Virus record (IMG/VR): IMGVR_UViG_3300020430_000001
Span: 1-39,110 of that record
Strand: one strand, 5' to 3'
From: a virus
DNA: 39,110 bases
Position 1 is the first letter of the stretch. Each line of letters starts with the position of its first letter. The translations under genes were made by a program, and so were the position numbers. Below the pieces are notes generated by a model. The model saw nothing but the letters and a program-made list of their open reading frames with translations, ran no database searches and was not told the DNA's origin. This document shows, piece after piece, positions 38,634-39,110 of this stretch.

Positions 38634-39110
38634 TTATTTCCAATGCGCTACTGCTAATGCGTGAAAAGTGCCATAAGGACTAGCGTTATTTGCCGGGCTT
38701 GCTTGATTAGCTGTATAACTTCTAGTTCCTGAGGGGGTATTTTCGTCTTTCCATGCGTAGTGATTAGTCGCCAGTTCTAAATCCTGTTGCGCTAATTGGT
38801 CAGAATTGCTGACTGTTACACCTGATCCAGTTAAGGGGTTTACTGTACCCGTTGCAGGAGTAGTATCCTCGCAAACTCCCGCCCCAATGGTTACGCCATT
38901 ATACTGGCACGCCACAGATATAGTTTTACTAAAGCCTGAGGTGTTGTTTGCACTTTTAACAGCGGCTGTTGCCGTAGGTGTGGAACTATTATATCCAGTT
39001 ATTTCCCAAATATAACCTACAGATCTACCACTGCCACCATTACCAGAAATAAGCGTAGAACCAGACGCAGAGGTTGCCAAATAATAAACTGCTGACATAC
39101 CATTTTGAGC
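38634..39110 (-). CDS. MPLPSS-type tail fibre protein, C-terminal part (5' end at window positions 1-419)
   Basis: Frame continuous with the start at 419 when the ends are joined; bases 39034-39110 duplicate 1-77. This part contains MSAVYYLATSASGSTLISGN, then SGRSVGYIWEITGYNSSTPT and ends AVAHWK (stop 38634). It is beta-rich with several SxSG loops. The stop is one base from the start of the 1053-aa tail gene. Total length 272 aa. Confidence 0.82.
   Translation of the reverse strand, partial: AQNGMSAVYYLATSASGSTLISGNGGSGRSVGYIWEITGYNSSTPTATAAVKSANNTSGFSKTISVACQYNGVTIGAGVCEDTTPATGTVNPLTGSGVTVSNSDQLAQQDLELATNHYAWKDENTPSGTRSYTANQASPANNASPYGTFHALAVAHWK
39034..39110. repeat. 77-bp terminal direct repeat (right copy)
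   Basis: Identical to 1-77. Removing it gives a 39,033-bp circle and restores one uninterrupted late operon. Confidence 0.93.

Noticed and set aside
39096-39098. Start of the fibre gene at 39098 (154-aa version)
   Set aside because: The frame continues without a stop across the circular join to a start at 419 with the known MPLPSSGAISLNQIHV opening; the internal Met is codon 119.

Overview
The window is one complete genome of a small tailed phage, most probably a podovirus, assembled as a circle. The last 77 bases (39034-39110) are identical to bases 1-77, so the unit genome is 39,033 bp and one tail-fibre gene runs across the join. No host genes, tRNA, integrase, RNA polymerase or DNA polymerase were seen. 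The capsid, portal and adaptor resemble the SU10-type set (DUF5309-like major capsid protein, SU10_adaptor-like connector). The tail proteins carry domains typical of marine phages (cupredoxin-like inserts, glycine-rich fibre ending in RIIWGPGRSFPST, MPLPSSGAISLNQIHV-type fibre). A marine, probably alphaproteobacterial, host is an inference from these family resemblances.

Layout. A divergent control region (17117-17260) lies between an Arc-like ribbon-helix-helix repressor gene (minus) and a cytosine-methyltransferase-like gene (plus). The leftward early/replication operon (17116 to 10973, minus) encodes the repressor, a RuvC-like nuclease, a small ORF, a DPPY methyltransferase, a PD-(D/E)XK exonuclease, an SSB-like protein with an IPF tip, a Toprim primase/RecA-fold helicase, then a repeat-rich candidate origin and small proteins (winged helix, DUF6378-like). 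The rightward operon (17261-21721, plus) encodes the C5-MTase-like protein, an XF1762-type GNAT protein, small hypotheticals, a serine-recombinase-like protein lacking the catalytic serine, and several small DNA-binding proteins.

The late genes form one very long minus-strand unit. It starts at the terminase (10512) and runs through TerL, a chain of tiny lysine-rich proteins, the adaptor, small virion proteins, fibres, and a repetitive protein to the S74 chaperone-tipped fibre. It then crosses the join to the MPLPSS fibre, the 1053-aa tail protein, internal/ejection proteins (one with a SleB-type cell-wall hydrolase domain), portal, scaffold and major capsid protein. It ends with a lysis cassette (membrane proteins, EF-hand membrane protein, 3TM holin, GH108 endolysin) at 22036. 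Many late genes are joined by TAATG or ATGA overlaps, which implies translational coupling. The early and late units converge at 21722-22035, where a late terminator is visible.

Items most worth a second look are a recurrent motif (TACAAGTACAAGATACTAG and variants) placed just upstream of several genes in the sense direction, a GTAAC iteron/palindrome cluster beside the primase-helicase, a structured 460-bp non-coding region upstream of the terminase, two cupredoxin-like domains in the tail (one nested inside a split carbohydrate-binding-like domain), and a catalytically dead-looking serine recombinase.
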